A DNA stretch of 32,705 bases from assembly GCA_017541995.1 (NCBI GenBank), contig JAFXYD010000031.1, positions 1 through 32,705 on the forward strand. The letters are read 5' to 3'. The notes below the pieces were generated by a model. It saw only the letters and a program-made list of their open reading frames with translations. It was not told where the DNA came from and did no database searches. Within the stretch, counting starts at the first letter, position 1. Every line of letters starts with the position of its first letter. Of the stretch, positions 6,602 through 14,337 are shown one piece after another. The DNA comes from Oscillospiraceae bacterium. Its GTDB lineage: Bacteria > Bacillota > Clostridia > Oscillospirales > Oscillospiraceae. The position numbers and the translations under genes are program-made.

Positions 6602-8011
6602 CTATTCCAGCCCCTTGTCCGGCTGGGACAGGTGCTTCAGAACCCGGGCCTGGAGGGGGATGGCGAGGCAGAAGGTACACAGGTCGCTGGCAGGCTGGGC
6701 CAGCTCCAGGCCCGTGAGGCCGAAGAGCCGGGGCAGGATCAGCACCAGGGGGATCAGAAACAGGCCCTGGCGGGCCATTGCCAGCACGGAGGCTGGGACC
6801 ACCCAGCCCATGGTCTGCTGGGTCATATTGGAGGGCACCACCCAGCAGTTGACGAAGAAGGCAGCGCACTGGAAGCGGAGGATCACCGCCGCCAGAGCCC
6901 GGACCCGGGGCTCCGCGTCCGGGAACAGGGCCACCACCCGGGGGGCGAAGAGCTCACCCAGGACCATCATCAGAACGCACCAGAGGGCCACGGCCTTCAC
7001 CAGGAACCAGAAGGCCTGCCGCACCCGGCTGTACTGGCCCGCGCCGTAGTTGAAGCCGCAGACCGGCTGATAGCCCTGGCCCAGGCCGATGACGGCGTTG
7101 TTCATCATCATGACGATCTTGCTCACCAGGCCAAAGGCGGCAATCAGCGCGGCCCGGCCGATTTCCGGGTCGGCGGCTCCCACGTCTCCCGCCACCCGGT
7201 TGAGCACCATGACGGAGACCGAGCCGCAGCCCTGCCGCAGCAGCGAGGGCAGGCCCCCCTGGAGGATCAGCCGGAGATTCTCCCGGCTGACCCGGACCCG
7301 GCTGGGGTGGATGCGGAGATTGTCCCCCCGGAAGGTGCCGGAGAGCAGGACGCAGAAGCCCACGCACTGGCTGATGGCCGTGGCCAGGGCCGCGCCCTCG
7401 GCCTCCATGCCCAGGCTGTGGATGAAGAGGGGATCCAGGCCCACGTTCAGCACCGCGCCGCTGACCACCCCCACCATGCCGTAGAGGGCGTTGCCCTGGA
7501 AGCGGAGCTGGTTGTTCAGACAGAAGGAGCCGGTCATAAAGGGGGCCGCGGCGAAGATCCAGCGCAGATAGTCCGCGGTGGGCTTCACGAATTCCTCGTC
7601 GGCCCCCAGGAAGCGGGCAATGGGCTCCGTGAAGAGCTCCCCCGCCAGGCAGACGCAGCCCCCCAGGGCCAGGGCCAGGAAGAGGCCCGTGGCGGCCATT
7701 TCCGAGGCCTTGTCCACGTCGTGCCTGCCCAGGGCCCGGGAGATGAAATTGGAGGCCCCCTGGCCCACAAAGAAGCCCAGAGCCTGGATCAGCGCCATGA
7801 CGGACAGGGAGACCGACACCGCCGCGATGGCGCAGGTGCCGGCGTAGCCGCCGATGGAGCTGACAAAGAAGGTATCCGCCAGGTTGTAGAGGGCCGTCAC
7901 CAGCATGGAGGCGATGGTGGGCACCGAGAGCCGGAGCACCAGCTTCTGAACCGGCTCGGTGGTCATGCGGCGGAACTTTTCCTGCCGCAGATCGGGTCGT
8001 TCGCGTTTCAT
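6602..8011 (-). CDS. MATE family efflux transporter
   Basis: Predicted Na+- or H+-coupled multidrug/toxin exporter of 469 residues with about twelve hydrophobic helices. The N-terminal block, with PVQKLVLRLSVPTIASMLV (about 20-38) followed by ALYNLADTFFVSSIG (about 40-54), is the classic MATE start. The GQGYQPVCGFNYGAGQY block near 300-316 is the matching second-half motif. The start at 8011 is preceded by GAGG on the minus strand. It is the first gene of a MATE-trmK-nif3 cluster. An intrinsic terminator lies only about 17 bases upstream of its start, with no promoter between, so expression may depend on readthrough from the DUF1858 gene. The substrate cannot be told from sequence. Confidence 0.93.
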   Translation of the reverse strand: MKRERPDLRQEKFRRMTTEPVQKLVLRLSVPTIASMLVTALYNLADTFFVSSIGGYAGTCAIAAVSVSLSVMALIQALGFFVGQGASNFISRALGRHDVDKASEMAATGLFLALALGGCVCLAGELFTEPIARFLGADEEFVKPTADYLRWIFAAAPFMTGSFCLNNQLRFQGNALYGMVGVVSGAVLNVGLDPLFIHSLGMEAEGAALATAISQCVGFCVLLSGTFRGDNLRIHPSRVRVSRENLRLILQGGLPSLLRQGCGSVSVMVLNRVAGDVGAADPEIGRAALIAAFGLVSKIVMMMNNAVIGLGQGYQPVCGFNYGAGQYSRVRQAFWFLVKAVALWCVLMMVLGELFAPRVVALFPDAEPRVRALAAVILRFQCAAFFVNCWVVPSNMTQQTMGWVVPASVLAMARQGLFLIPLVLILPRLFGLTGLELAQPASDLCTFCLAIPLQARVLKHLSQPDKGLE

Positions 8012-8027
8012 AGAATCCTCGCTTCAC

Positions 8028-8056
8028 GAAAACAGGGACGCGAATCGCGCCCCTGT
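8028..8056 (-). terminator. Terminator after the DUF1858 gene
   Basis: Stem of 11 positions with one A/C mismatch, 8032-8042 against 8046-8056, loop of three bases. On the minus strand the stem runs straight into TTTT (8031-8028). It lies directly in front of the MATE gene. Confidence 0.75.
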
Positions 8057-8068
8057 CTTTCTGTTTTC

Positions 8069-8278
8069 TTACTGGGCCTGGGCCTCATCGAAGGCGTTGA
8101 GATGCTTCAGGAACTCGTCCACGTCCACGCCGTGAACCATGCAGGCCTCCTCCACGGTCTCACCCCGGGAAGCGGGGCAGCCCAGGCAGTGCATGCCGAT
8201 GGCCATGAACAGGGGCGCGGTCTCGGGGGCGATATCCAGCACGTCACCGATGATGGTGTCTTTTTCGATCTTTGCCAT
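8069..8278 (-). CDS. DUF1858 redox-disulfide domain protein
   Basis: Small cytoplasmic protein of 69 residues made up of a single DUF1858 domain (hybrid-cluster-protein-associated redox disulfide domain). The hallmark is the C31-x2-C34 pair in the motif GMHCLGCPAS, which follows the opening strand and the helix around APLFMAIGM. The family is common in anaerobes as a stand-alone gene; its partner and reaction are not established, though a thiol redox or metal-handling role is usually supposed. The start has AAAGGAG upstream and a clear promoter at 8316-8343; a terminator follows the stop. It therefore looks like an independently transcribed unit. Confidence 0.88.
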   Translation of the reverse strand: MAKIEKDTIIGDVLDIAPETAPLFMAIGMHCLGCPASRGETVEEACMVHGVDVDEFLKHLNAFDEAQAQ

Positions 8279-8315
8279 TTTTCTGTTGTCTCCTTTGGTT
8301 TATGATTTGCCTATC

Positions 8316-8343
8316 ATTATACTGGGTTTTTCCCAAAAATCAA
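8316..8343 (-). promoter_or_regulatory. Promoter of the DUF1858 gene
   Basis: On the minus strand TTGATT (8343-8338), a 16-base spacer and TATAAT (8321-8316), about 38 bases before the start codon. Confidence 0.7.
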
Positions 8344-8400
8344 TAGCTTATGCGAAAAAAGTTGACGGGAAGACGAATTCTTCGCCGCCCTCAGACTGAC

Positions 8401-9246
8401 TCAGCGTTTGGCGGCGAAGCCCTCGAAGATGATCATATCCCCCCGCTCCAGCAGGGGATTGGCGTCCTCCTGGGAGGGCACCACCCACCAGAAGAACTGG
8501 GGGCCCCAGAGCTTGCGGCACAGGCCGGGGGCCAGATCGTCCCGGTCCTCATACTTGTAGGCCACAAAGTCGGGCCGGGTGAGGAAGTTGGTCATCATAT
8601 TGGTCATCAGAAAGCGCATCACCGGGTTCAGATTGCAGCCCTCGTCCCGGAAGAAGTTCTCCGCCAGCTGGCCCCGGATAATGTCGGGGCGGTGCTTCTT
8701 CAGCCACAGCAGGACCCTGGGATCGAAGGATTCGATCATATAGTCCAGGCCGGGGTACTGCTTGAGCAGGCTGGTGACCTTCCGGGTCAGTTCCTCGTGG
8801 TTGCCGTTCTCCGTCTTGATCTCGATGAGCAGGGGGGTCTTGCCGTCGAAGAGGGGCAGCACGTCCTCCAGGAAGGGGACCTTCTCCCGGGTGCCCTCCA
8901 GGGTCAGCTGACCCAGCACCTGGGCGGTGACGCCGCTGATGTTGGCGTTGGCGCCGGTGGTGCGCTTGAGACTCTCGTCGTGCATCACCACCAGGCGGCC
9001 GTCCCGGCTCAGATGGACGTCCAGCTCCGCGCCGTAGCCGTTGTTGGCCGCCAGGCGGAAGGCCCGCAGGGAGTTTTCCGGGATCTCCGCGCGGATGGCG
9101 TGGAGGCCCCGGTGGGCATAGAGGCAGTCTCCCAGCTTGGCGTAGAAGCCGCTCTTGGGGCAGCGCTTGGTCATCATGCTGAGCATGAAGAGCCCCGCCA
9201 GCAGCAGGCAGATCAGATCCAGGATGAAGATGATTTTCAGGATCAT
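8401..9246 (-). CDS. Membrane-anchored glycerophosphodiester phosphodiesterase
   Basis: GDPD-family enzyme predicted to hydrolyse glycerophosphodiesters to glycerol 3-phosphate and an alcohol. The product has 281 residues with an N-terminal membrane segment (about 5-24) and a TIM-barrel catalytic domain. Active-site motifs are AHRG (H45, R46), IPENS (55-59), ELDVH (E74, D76) and VVMHDE (H89). The start at 9246 is chosen because GGAGGAA lies 8 bases upstream and the transporter stops 4 bases away; a longer in-frame start at 9318 would sit inside that gene without a ribosome site. Co-transcription with the MFS gene suggests that import and cleavage of a substrate may be linked, which is inference. 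Topology of the catalytic domain is not certain. Confidence 0.9.
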   Translation of the reverse strand: MILKIIFILDLICLLLAGLFMLSMMTKRCPKSGFYAKLGDCLYAHRGLHAIRAEIPENSLRAFRLAANNGYGAELDVHLSRDGRLVVMHDESLKRTTGANANISGVTAQVLGQLTLEGTREKVPFLEDVLPLFDGKTPLLIEIKTENGNHEELTRKVTSLLKQYPGLDYMIESFDPRVLLWLKKHRPDIIRGQLAENFFRDEGCNLNPVMRFLMTNMMTNFLTRPDFVAYKYEDRDDLAPGLCRKLWGPQFFWWVVPSQEDANPLLERGDMIIFEGFAAKR

Positions 9247-9250
9247 AGTA

Positions 9251-11098
9251 TCATTCCTCCACATCCAGGGCCTCCAGGCCCTTCTTTGCAATGGGTTTAT
9301 TGTCGCCGTGTCTGACAAAGAGCATCGTCACAAAGGCAAAGCCGGCAAAAATGGCAGCGTAGGGGAAGAAGGTCATCATGCCGAACTTGTCCATGAAGAA
9401 GCCGGAGATCCAGGGGGTGACGGTTTGCGCCGCCATGGAGGCGGTGTAGTAGATGCCGGTGTACTTGCCCACGTTGCTGCCCTTGCTCATCTCCACCACC
9501 ATGGGGAAGGAGTTGACGTTGATGGTGGCCCAGCCCACTCCGGCCAGGATGAACATGGCGTTCATCAGAACGGTGGGGCTGGATTCCCGCAGGAAGGAGG
9601 CCACGGTGAAGGAGCTCGTCAGCATCACCACGCCCGCCAGGATCATCTTCTTCCGACCGATTTTGGAGGACAGCAGGCCCACGGGCAGATAGGCCGCGAT
9701 GGCCGCCGCCTGGGCGATCATCAGGGTCAGGTTATAGTCCTTGTGCAGAACGGTGCTGGCATAGACGGAATACTTGGAGGTAATGGCGTTGTAGCCCATG
9801 AACCACAGGATGATGGACAGCAGCAGGAAGAACAGGGACTTGCGCTCGGCGCCGCTGAGCTTCCGGGAGCCGGAGAGCTCCTCCTCCGCCTCCTCGATGC
9901 CATAGCGCTTGGAGTCCTCCGCCATTTCGGCGGCAAACTGGGGCTCCTTCACCGTGCGCAGGAAGATCAGCAGGGCCAGCAGCATGATGCCGGCGATGAC
10001 GCAGAAGAACAGGGTGTAGCCCATCAGAGCGTTTTGCACCGCGCCGGTGGCGAAGAGCATGCCCAGGCCCAGCACCAGGATGCCGCCGGCGCTGCCCATG
10101 AGGTTGATCACGGCGTTGGCCTTGGAGCGCAGGGGCTTCACGGTGACGTCGGGCATCAGGGCCACGGCGGGGCTGCGGAAGGTGGACATGGCCACCAGGA
10201 CGATGAGCAGGAGGATCATAAAGGCCACCAGGGGGCTGGAATTGGCCTTGGTGACGGACCAGGCGTAGGCCTGGCGGGCGGGCACCACGTAATCGGTGTA
10301 GTGGGGGTTCACAAAGGCCTTGCCGGGGGCGTGGAGCAGAATGGCGTTGGCCTCAGACTCAGCCCCCTCCGCCAGGAAGCGATCCTGCATGGGGTAGACC
10401 GCGCCGGGGGCCTTGTCCTGCACCGTCCAGGCCCGGACCGCGCCGCCGGAGAAGACCAGCTGATACCACTGCTCGGTGATCTTGGGCTCCCGGAGGGCCT
10501 CCCCGATGGTGCCGCCGTCGCCGGGCAGAAGAATGTCGGCGGGGAGCTTGGCAAACTCCGCCTTGGTCTTGATCTCGCTGAATTTGACGGTTTTGCCGGT
10601 GGAGGTGGTGAGCTCCGCCTCGGCGTCCAGCCAGAGCTGGGAGGGGATGCTTCTAAACTCCTCCTCCGTGAAGAGCTCGCCCAGCCGGAAGCTCTCGTTG
10701 TCGGGGGTCTTCAGCTCGGCGTCCTTCTCGGCGTTGTAGATCACGGAGAGGGCGGCGGGGTCGTCGATGGCCTTGACCTCGGTGATGTTCTTCAGCTGGG
10801 CCATATCCGCGAAGGACAGGGCCACGAAGAACACCGCCGCGATGATCGTACCCACCAGGATGAAGGGCGTCCGCCTGCCCCGCTTGGAGCGGCAGCGGTC
10901 GGAGATGGCGCCGAACAGGGGCAGCATAAACAGCGCCAGCACGTTGTCCAGGGTCATAACGCCGCCGGAGAGGGTCTGGGACATACCAAACTTGTTGGTG
11001 AGGATCAGGGGGACGGTGTTGTCATAGGCCTGCCAGAAGGCGCAGATCAGAAAAAAGGCAAAGCCGACGAAAATCGTGCGTTTGTAATTCAGCTTCAT
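9251..11098 (-). CDS. MFS transporter with large extracytoplasmic loop
   Basis: Major facilitator superfamily transporter, closest in feel to sugar:cation symporters (GPH/SLC45-like). It has 615 residues, whereas 400-480 is normal. Helices 1-3 are at about 10-26, 48-66 and 78-97, with the cytoplasmic signature GAISDRCRSKRGRRTPF at 63-79. Then comes a hydrophilic stretch of about 190 residues (98-287), which the topology places outside the cell, before helix 4 at about 288-305. A short cytoplasmic loop around 390-430 separates the halves. The start has AAGGGGAG 7 bases upstream. The GDPD gene follows after 4 bases. The substrate is unknown. Confidence 0.88.
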   Translation of the reverse strand: MKLNYKRTIFVGFAFFLICAFWQAYDNTVPLILTNKFGMSQTLSGGVMTLDNVLALFMLPLFGAISDRCRSKRGRRTPFILVGTIIAAVFFVALSFADMAQLKNITEVKAIDDPAALSVIYNAEKDAELKTPDNESFRLGELFTEEEFRSIPSQLWLDAEAELTTSTGKTVKFSEIKTKAEFAKLPADILLPGDGGTIGEALREPKITEQWYQLVFSGGAVRAWTVQDKAPGAVYPMQDRFLAEGAESEANAILLHAPGKAFVNPHYTDYVVPARQAYAWSVTKANSSPLVAFMILLLIVLVAMSTFRSPAVALMPDVTVKPLRSKANAVINLMGSAGGILVLGLGMLFATGAVQNALMGYTLFFCVIAGIMLLALLIFLRTVKEPQFAAEMAEDSKRYGIEEAEEELSGSRKLSGAERKSLFFLLLSIILWFMGYNAITSKYSVYASTVLHKDYNLTLMIAQAAAIAAYLPVGLLSSKIGRKKMILAGVVMLTSSFTVASFLRESSPTVLMNAMFILAGVGWATINVNSFPMVVEMSKGSNVGKYTGIYYTASMAAQTVTPWISGFFMDKFGMMTFFPYAAIFAGFAFVTMLFVRHGDNKPIAKKGLEALDVEE

Positions 11099-11177
11099 AG
11101 GGTACTCCCCTTCCCATATCTGTCTGATGATACTATATCACAATCTTTCCGAAAATGCATCAACTATTTTTTATAAT

Positions 11178-11206
11178 TTGACTTTTTTCCCGCTATGTAT
11201 TACAAT
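11178..11206 (+). promoter_or_regulatory. Promoter of mutY
   Basis: TTGACT (11178-11183), a 17-base spacer and TACAAT (11201-11206), 35 bases before the mutY start codon. Confidence 0.75.
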
Positions 11207-11241
11207 ATGGGGCAACAGACCACAGAGTACAGGAGACGAGG

Positions 11242-12282
11242 ATGGAAAACAGGGAACGCCTGGACAGGCTGATTCCGGCTCTGCCCGGCTGGTACGCGGA
11301 GCACCGGCGGGAGCTGCCCTGGCGGGCGGACCGGGAGCCCTACCACGTATGGCTCTCGGAGATCATGCTGCAGCAGACCCGGGTGGAGGCGGTGAAGGGC
11401 TACTACGCCCGTTTTTTGGCGGCGGTGCCGGACATTCCCGCCCTGGCGGCGGCGGACCCGGAGCTGCTGCACAAGCTCTGGGAGGGGCTGGGCTACTATT
11501 CCCGGGTGCGAAATCTGCAAAAGGCCGCCCAGGTCATCATGACGGAGCACGGCGGCGTCTTTCCCCACAGCTACGCCGCCGTCCGGGCCCTGCCCGGCGT
11601 CGGGGACTACACCGCGGGGGCCGTCTGCTCCATCTGCTTCGATCTGCCCACCCCCGCCGTGGACGGCAACGTGCTGCGGGTGCTGACCCGCCTCGAGGCC
11701 GACGGGCGCTGCGTGGACCTGCCCGCCGTGAAGCAGGCCCTGCGGGCGGAGCTGGCGGCCCGATACCCGGAGCGGGGGGCGGGACTTCTGACCCAGGCGC
11801 TGATGGAGCTGGGGGCCACGGTCTGCCTGCCCAACGGGACGCCCCGCTGCGAAGCCTGCCCCGCCGCCCCCTTCTGCGCGGCCCGGGAGGCCGGAGCCTG
11901 GCAGCGCTACCCCGTGCGGGGGGAGAAGCGGCCCCGGCGCACGGAGCGGCTGACAGTATTCGTCTTTGACTGCGGCGGCGCGCTGGCCCTGCGGAAGCGG
12001 AAGGCCTCGGGCCTGCTGGCGGGGCTCTGGGAATTTCCCAACGTTCCCGGCTGGCTGGAGGCCCAGCAGGCCCTGGACCAGGCGGCGGACTGGGGGCTGC
12101 GGCCCCGGGCCCTGGTGAAGCAGCTGGAGCGGAGCCATATCTTCACCCACGTGCAATGGCAGATGCGCTGCTTCTACATCTCCTGCGGAGAGGAGGCCGA
12201 GGCTTTCGTCTGGGCGGATCCCCAGGCCCTGGAGACGGGCTACGCCCTGCCCACCGCCTTCCGGATGTTCCGGGAAGCGTAA
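11242..12282 (+). CDS. mutY: A/G-specific adenine glycosylase
   Basis: MutY removes adenine mispaired with 8-oxoguanine in base excision repair. The 346 residues carry the full domain set. The HhH-GPD glycosylase core has the catalytic Glu in SEIMLQQT (E40), the hairpin LPGVGDYTA (117-125) and the catalytic Asp in VDGNVLRVL (D141). A [4Fe-4S] cluster follows (C195-x7-C203-x2-C206-x5-C212; the first gap is x6 in E. coli). A C-terminal NUDIX-like domain for 8-oxoG recognition lies at about 235-345. GGAG lies just before the ATG. It is transcribed from its own promoter at 11178-11206, divergent from the transporter. A DUF1292 gene follows after 51 bases, and both probably end at the shared terminator. 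Confidence 0.96.
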   Translation: MENRERLDRLIPALPGWYAEHRRELPWRADREPYHVWLSEIMLQQTRVEAVKGYYARFLAAVPDIPALAAADPELLHKLWEGLGYYSRVRNLQKAAQVIMTEHGGVFPHSYAAVRALPGVGDYTAGAVCSICFDLPTPAVDGNVLRVLTRLEADGRCVDLPAVKQALRAELAARYPERGAGLLTQALMELGATVCLPNGTPRCEACPAAPFCAAREAGAWQRYPVRGEKRPRRTERLTVFVFDCGGALALRKRKASGLLAGLWEFPNVPGWLEAQQALDQAADWGLRPRALVKQLERSHIFTHVQWQMRCFYISCGEEAEAFVWADPQALETGYALPTAFRMFREA

Positions 12283-12333
12283 CAAAATGAATCAACAGGC
12301 AAATAGCAAGCCTGCGGAATGGAGGAATACAAT

Positions 12334-12591
12334 ATGACAGGCAATTACAGTGACGACCAGATCATCACCCTGGACTTTGAGGACGGCGTGAGCTTTGACT
12401 GCGGCATCATGGGGATCTTTGACGTGGACGGCCAGGACTACATCGCCCTGGAGGCCCTGGACGGCAGCGAGGACGTGTATCTCTACGGCTACAAGCCCAC
12501 GGAGGACGATTTTGAGCTGCTGGACATCGACGAGGAGACCTTTGAAAAGGTGGCCGCCGAGTTTGAGAGTCTGACGGACGAGCCCCTGTAA
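12334..12591 (+). CDS. DUF1292 domain protein
   Basis: Small acidic protein of 85 residues of the DUF1292 family, widespread in Firmicutes and of unknown function. It begins MTGNYSDDQIITLDFEDG and shows the typical strands IFDVDGQDYIALEAL and VYLYGYKP with a very acidic C-terminal half. The start at 12334 is preferred because GGAGGA at 12321-12326 lies 7 bases before it; the ATG at 12319 actually overlaps that ribosome site. It lies 51 bases after mutY and ends at a strong terminator. No membrane segment, signal or cysteine motif is present. Confidence 0.88.
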   Translation: MTGNYSDDQIITLDFEDGVSFDCGIMGIFDVDGQDYIALEALDGSEDVYLYGYKPTEDDFELLDIDEETFEKVAAEFESLTDEPL

Positions 12592-12602
12592 GCCTCACAG
12601 CG

Positions 12603-12643
12603 GCAAAACGGAGTACGGCGGCGCCGTACTCCGTTTTGCTTTT
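12603..12643 (+). terminator. Bidirectional terminator, mutY unit and SLH gene
   Basis: A perfect 17-bp stem (12603-12619 with 12623-12639, loop GGC) is followed by TTTT at 12640-12643. On the opposite strand the stem's own TTTTGC end lets it serve the convergent SLH gene as well. Confidence 0.9.
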
Positions 12644-12679
12644 GGGGAAAGCTCTGTTTTGCCGCCCCGGGGGAAGGGC

Positions 12680-14122
12680 TTATCCCACGGGCTGCAGCAG
12701 ATCCTTCACCTTGTAGAGGAAGGTCACAACCTGGGCCCGGCTGCACAGGGCTCTGGGGCTGAATTTGCCTTCGCTGGTGCCGCCGGTGACCTGGTTCTCA
12801 AAGGCCCAGAGGATGGGCTTGTAGTAATACTTGCCGGGCTTGACGTCGGTGAAGGGGCTCTGGGTCAGCGTGGGCTCCTGCTTGCCCGCGGCGTTCCAGA
12901 GGAAGGTCATGATCTCCGCCCTGGAGCAGGCCGCCCGGGGGGCAAAGCTCGTCTCGGTCTTGCCGCCGGTGATGCCGTTCTCCACCGACCAGAGCACGGG
13001 CTTGTAGTAGTACTTGCCGGGCTTGACGTCGGTGAAGGGGCTCTGGGTCAGCGTGGGCTCCGGCTTGCCCGCCACGGTCCAGAGGAAGGTCATGGCCTCG
13101 GCCCGGGTGATGGTGGCTTTGGGGGCGAAGGTGCTTTCCGTCTTGCCGGAGGTGACGCCGCTGAAGTAGGCCCAGTCGATGGGCTTATGGGCCCAGTTGC
13201 CGTCGGAGGGCATGTCGGTGAAGACCTCGGCGGCGCAGAGGCGGCCCTCCTTGGTCTCATTGCAGCGGGAGCAGACAAAGCGGGCCGTGCCGTGATCGCT
13301 CTCCCCGGCCTCCGTCAGAATCTGATTCAGCTTCCAGGCGTGGCCCAGGGCGGGGATTTTCTCATCCTTTGTGGCGCTCTTGCAGACGGTGCAGCTGTAG
13401 CGGACGGTGCCCTCCTGGGTGCAGCTGGGCTCCACCACCACGGTGCCCGCGTCCCACTTGTGCTGACCGGTGGGGTCCACCCGCTCGGTCCGGGTATAGC
13501 CGCATACCGTGCAGGTGTAGGTCTTCTCGCCGCTCTGCGCGCAGGTGGGCTGCTTGGTGATTTTGCCGCTGTCAAAGGCGTGCACGTAGAGGCACTGCTT
13601 GTAGCCGGTGATGCCCAGGTCCGCCAGGGTGTAATTTTTTGTGCCGATGACCAGACGGGTGATCTCCATCACCAAGGGCAGGCGTTCGTTCAGAACGTCC
13701 AGCAGCTCAGCCGTTCTGGAGCTGTCGCCGGTGTAGCTTTTGAAGGAGCTGAAGCTGGAGCCGTTGTAGCCGGCCTGGATCTGGACGGTCCCCTTGGCCT
13801 CGTTGCCCTGGTAACTCATGATATAGGCGTTGTAGGCGGGACTGGGATTGCTGGAGATGCGCCAGGTGACTTCGTAGTTTTCGTCAAACGTGGAGAGCTC
13901 GATGTAGCCGGAGGACTCCAGGTAGAAGACGCCGAAGTAGGCGTTTTCGCCGATGTTAAAGCCGTCGGACCACCATCCGGCATCGGAGTCATACTGCCCC
14001 GCCTTGGCGAGCTCCGTCAGGTAAGTGTGGACCTCCTTGGCGCTGGCCGCCTCCGCGGGCATCACGAAAATGCTCACCGCCAGCACCAGAGCCAGCAGCA
14101 GGGAGAGAACGCGTTTTTTCAT
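12680..14122 (-). CDS. S-layer homology (SLH) surface protein with Cys-rich repeats
   Basis: Exported, wall-attached protein of 480 residues. A signal peptide covers about 1-26 (MKKR, hydrophobic core, cleavage near AEAA-SA). Residues 27-180 form a domain I do not recognise. Residues 190-295 hold three Cys-x2-Cys units of the pattern P-x-C-x4-G-x3-Y-x-C-x2-C with His-x-Trp spacers (C194, C204/C207; C234, C244/C247; C284/C287). Three SLH domains follow at about 299-353, 362-413 and 422-475, each with the TRAE/SRAE/SRAQ motif, which bind secondary wall polymer. The start at 14122 has GAAGGA upstream; a longer start at 14143 has none. SLH units 2 and 3 are near-identical in DNA. A paralogue lies upstream. 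Function beyond surface display is unknown. Confidence 0.9.
   Translation of the reverse strand: MKKRVLSLLLALVLAVSIFVMPAEAASAKEVHTYLTELAKAGQYDSDAGWWSDGFNIGENAYFGVFYLESSGYIELSTFDENYEVTWRISSNPSPAYNAYIMSYQGNEAKGTVQIQAGYNGSSFSSFKSYTGDSSRTAELLDVLNERLPLVMEITRLVIGTKNYTLADLGITGYKQCLYVHAFDSGKITKQPTCAQSGEKTYTCTVCGYTRTERVDPTGQHKWDAGTVVVEPSCTQEGTVRYSCTVCKSATKDEKIPALGHAWKLNQILTEAGESDHGTARFVCSRCNETKEGRLCAAEVFTDMPSDGNWAHKPIDWAYFSGVTSGKTESTFAPKATITRAEAMTFLWTVAGKPEPTLTQSPFTDVKPGKYYYKPVLWSVENGITGGKTETSFAPRAACSRAEIMTFLWNAAGKQEPTLTQSPFTDVKPGKYYYKPILWAFENQVTGGTSEGKFSPRALCSRAQVVTFLYKVKDLLQPVG
12815..13061 (-). repeat. Internal 64-bp direct repeat in the SLH gene
   Basis: Positions 12815-12878 and 12998-13061 agree at 63 of 64 bases, offset by 183 bp, which is 61 codons or one SLH period. 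This suggests recent duplication or gene conversion between SLH units and could allow repeat-number change. Confidence 0.85.
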
Positions 14123-14177
14123 GGGTAGAGTTCCTTCTTTCATTCTTAATCATGTGAACAGAGGATCACACAACCAT

Positions 14178-14205
14178 ATTATAGCATAGATTTCGTTATT
14201 TGCAA
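14178..14205 (-). promoter_or_regulatory. Promoter of the downstream SLH gene
   Basis: On the minus strand TTGCAA (14205-14200), a 16-base spacer and TATAAT (14183-14178) with an extended -10 TG. It gives the SLH gene its own start in addition to any readthrough from the sigma operon. Confidence 0.7.
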
Positions 14206-14228
14206 GGGATTATCGACCCGCCAAAGCG

Positions 14229-14326
14229 GGATTTGTCTGATTGTAGTGCCGGCAATCTGCCGGCCCGATCCGCTCCTGCTTACCGTTACAGCCGGCAGAT
14301 TGCCGGCACTACAGACTTACAAATCC
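14229..14326. repeat. Nested palindromic repeat element
   Basis: Arms at 14229-14264 and 14291-14326 are inverted copies: the inner 23 bp (14242-14264 with 14291-14313) match perfectly, followed by a 5-base mismatched patch and GGATTTGT/ACAAATCC ends. Each arm contains its own palindrome GCCGGCAATCTGCCGGC, so it can fold as one long hairpin or two short ones. It fills the gap between the two SLH genes, starting 12 bases after the frameshifted gene's stop. No T-tract and no open frame, so a mobile or REP-type repeat is likelier than a terminator. Confidence 0.75.
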
Positions 14327-14337
14327 GAATCTGGCTG

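Noticed and set aside
8380-8419. CTTCGCCGCC/GGCGGCGAAG inverted repeat across the GDPD stop codon as a terminator
   Set aside because: The 20-base loop contains the stop codon and there is no T-run close to the stem, so termination here is not supported.
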